A DNA stretch of 64,000 nucleotides from CAZSAK01 sp964605155 (GTDB lineage: Bacteria; Pseudomonadota; Gammaproteobacteria; SZUA-140): positions 124,001 to 188,000 of the forward strand of contig CAZSAK010000001.1 of the NCBI GenBank assembly GCA_964605155.1, given 5' to 3'. A program made the translations under genes and the position numbers. Shown here in pieces: positions 63,335 to 64,000 of this stretch. The notes under the pieces were generated by a model, which made no database searches, was not told the origin of the DNA, and saw nothing but the letters and a program-made list of their open reading frames with translations. The first letter of the stretch is position 1. Every line of letters starts with the position of its first letter.

Positions 63335-64000
63335 GGTATTACACCGTCGTATCCGGTTCGCAACAGACGGCGCTCATTGAACAACAACAGGACGAGCCCG
63401 GCGAGCAATGGTAACCAGTAGAGGTCCATGCGGCTGGCAAGCTGCGGATCCCTGATCTCGCCTGACTCCAGTCGATCGATTTCCGTGTAGATCTGCTGCA
63501 GTTCCCGGGTATTACCGGCATGAAAATAGCGACCGCCGGTTTGTGAGACGATGTTGCGTAACAAGTCTTCATCGAGTGGCAGTTCGGTATAGACGGGTGC
63601 CTGCACCGGTCCGCGTGGAAACGCGACCGTGTTGTCGGTACCGATACCGATGGTATAGACCCTGACACCCTGGTGTCTGGCGAGCAGGATGGCGGATTCG
63701 GGGGATACGGATCCGGAGGTATTGGCACCGTCGGTCAGCATGATGAGGATACGTGATGTATTGTCGGCATCCCGTAAACGCTTGACCGCCAGGGCGATGG
63801 TATCGCCTATCGCGGTCTTCTCCCCGGCGATACCGTGACGAACCTCATCGACCATATCACGTACCATGACGAGATCCGTCGTCAGGGGCATGAACGTCAT
63901 GGCATCATCGGCAAACATGATCAGGCCGATGCGGTCATCGGTGCGGTTGTCGATGAATTGCCGGGTAACCTGCTTGACCATATCGAGTCTGCTGGCGGGT
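63331..64000 (-). CDS. batA: BatA VWA-domain protein, C-terminal part (5' end outside window)
   Basis: The minus-strand frame is open to the window edge (in-frame codons continue before the ATG at 63981), so the start and the first part of the VWA domain are missing. Visible are GLIMFADDA, TDLVMVRDM, EKTAIGDTIALAVKRLRD, IMLTDGANTSG and VYTIGIGT, the core of a VWA fold, then a C-terminal membrane helix (YWLPLLAGLVLLLFNERRLL). It is the first visible gene of the bat operon; a MoxR ATPase and DUF58 gene are expected upstream. Confidence 0.87.
   Translation of the reverse strand, partial: PASRLDMVKQVTRQFIDNRTDDRIGLIMFADDAMTFMPLTTDLVMVRDMVDEVRHGIAGEKTAIGDTIALAVKRLRDADNTSRILIMLTDGANTSGSVSPESAILLARHQGVRVYTIGIGTDNTVAFPRGPVQAPVYTELPLDEDLLRNIVSQTGGRYFHAGNTRELQQIYTEIDRLESGEIRDPQLASRMDLYWLPLLAGLVLLLFNERRLLRTGYDGVIP

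Overview
The window (about 64 kb, moderate GC) reads as a chromosomal segment of a gammaproteobacterium, probably a chemolithotrophic, sulfur- or metal-oxidising Chromatiales/Thiotrichales-like lineage. This rests on gene content and order: his genes followed by tatABC, a DegS-type protease and Nif3; rpe-gph-trpEGDC; a Crp/Vfr regulator, an OsmC protein and speD beside coq7; and rplM-rpsI. The assignment is an inference from synteny and protein style. No 16S gene is present.

Layout. 1-4.5 kb: end of a histidine operon (hisC partial, hisB, H, A, F, I, E). 4.6-6.1 kb: tatABC. 6.2-8.3 kb: a membrane-anchored HtrA/DegS protease (minus strand) and a Nif3-family protein. 8.8-16.4 kb: alternative complex III (ActA, split ActB1/ActB2, ActC, ActD, ActE, ActF), a quinol:electron-acceptor oxidoreductase at the position after nif3 where related bacteria often carry cytochrome bc1 genes. 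16.5-23.1 kb: a DUF3530 protein, rpe, gph and trpEGDC. 23.3-30.3 kb: a small outer-membrane barrel, a Crp-type regulator, OsmC and VOC proteins, speD, coq7, glcF, a 2Fe-2S thioredoxin-like ferredoxin and rplM-rpsI. 30.6-36.2 kb: a DUF4266/DUF3570 pair, tRNA-Gln(CTG), two porins and a dihaem cytochrome c peroxidase.

36.4-51.8 kb is the most striking region. It is a 13-gene, single-direction cluster encoding a tetrahaem cytochrome, a parvulin peptidyl-prolyl isomerase, a 588-residue outer-membrane barrel, three trihaem c7-type cytochromes, a cupredoxin-helical protein, two NHL-repeat lipoproteins, an undecahaem cytochrome, and what looks like its own maturation set (ResB, CcsA, a TPR protein and a DsbA-like oxidoreductase). 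The parts list resembles porin-cytochrome conduits and cytochrome-nanowire loci of metal-reducing bacteria. I read it as an extracellular electron-transfer system, which could work with alternative complex III and the respiratory chain.

51.8-58.9 kb is a visibly AT-richer sensory module. Two sibling small-RNA-like elements with strong terminators lie beside a LuxR-type response regulator and an Hpt protein (minus strand). Divergent from these are a TonB-dependent receptor, a periplasmic-binding-protein-like gene without ABC permeases, and a hybrid histidine kinase. All components of a His-Asp-His-Asp phosphorelay are present. 59.0-64.0 kb (minus strand): a DUF389 membrane protein and batD, a batB/C fusion and a partial batA.

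No CRISPR array, insertion sequence, integrase or rRNA operon was seen.
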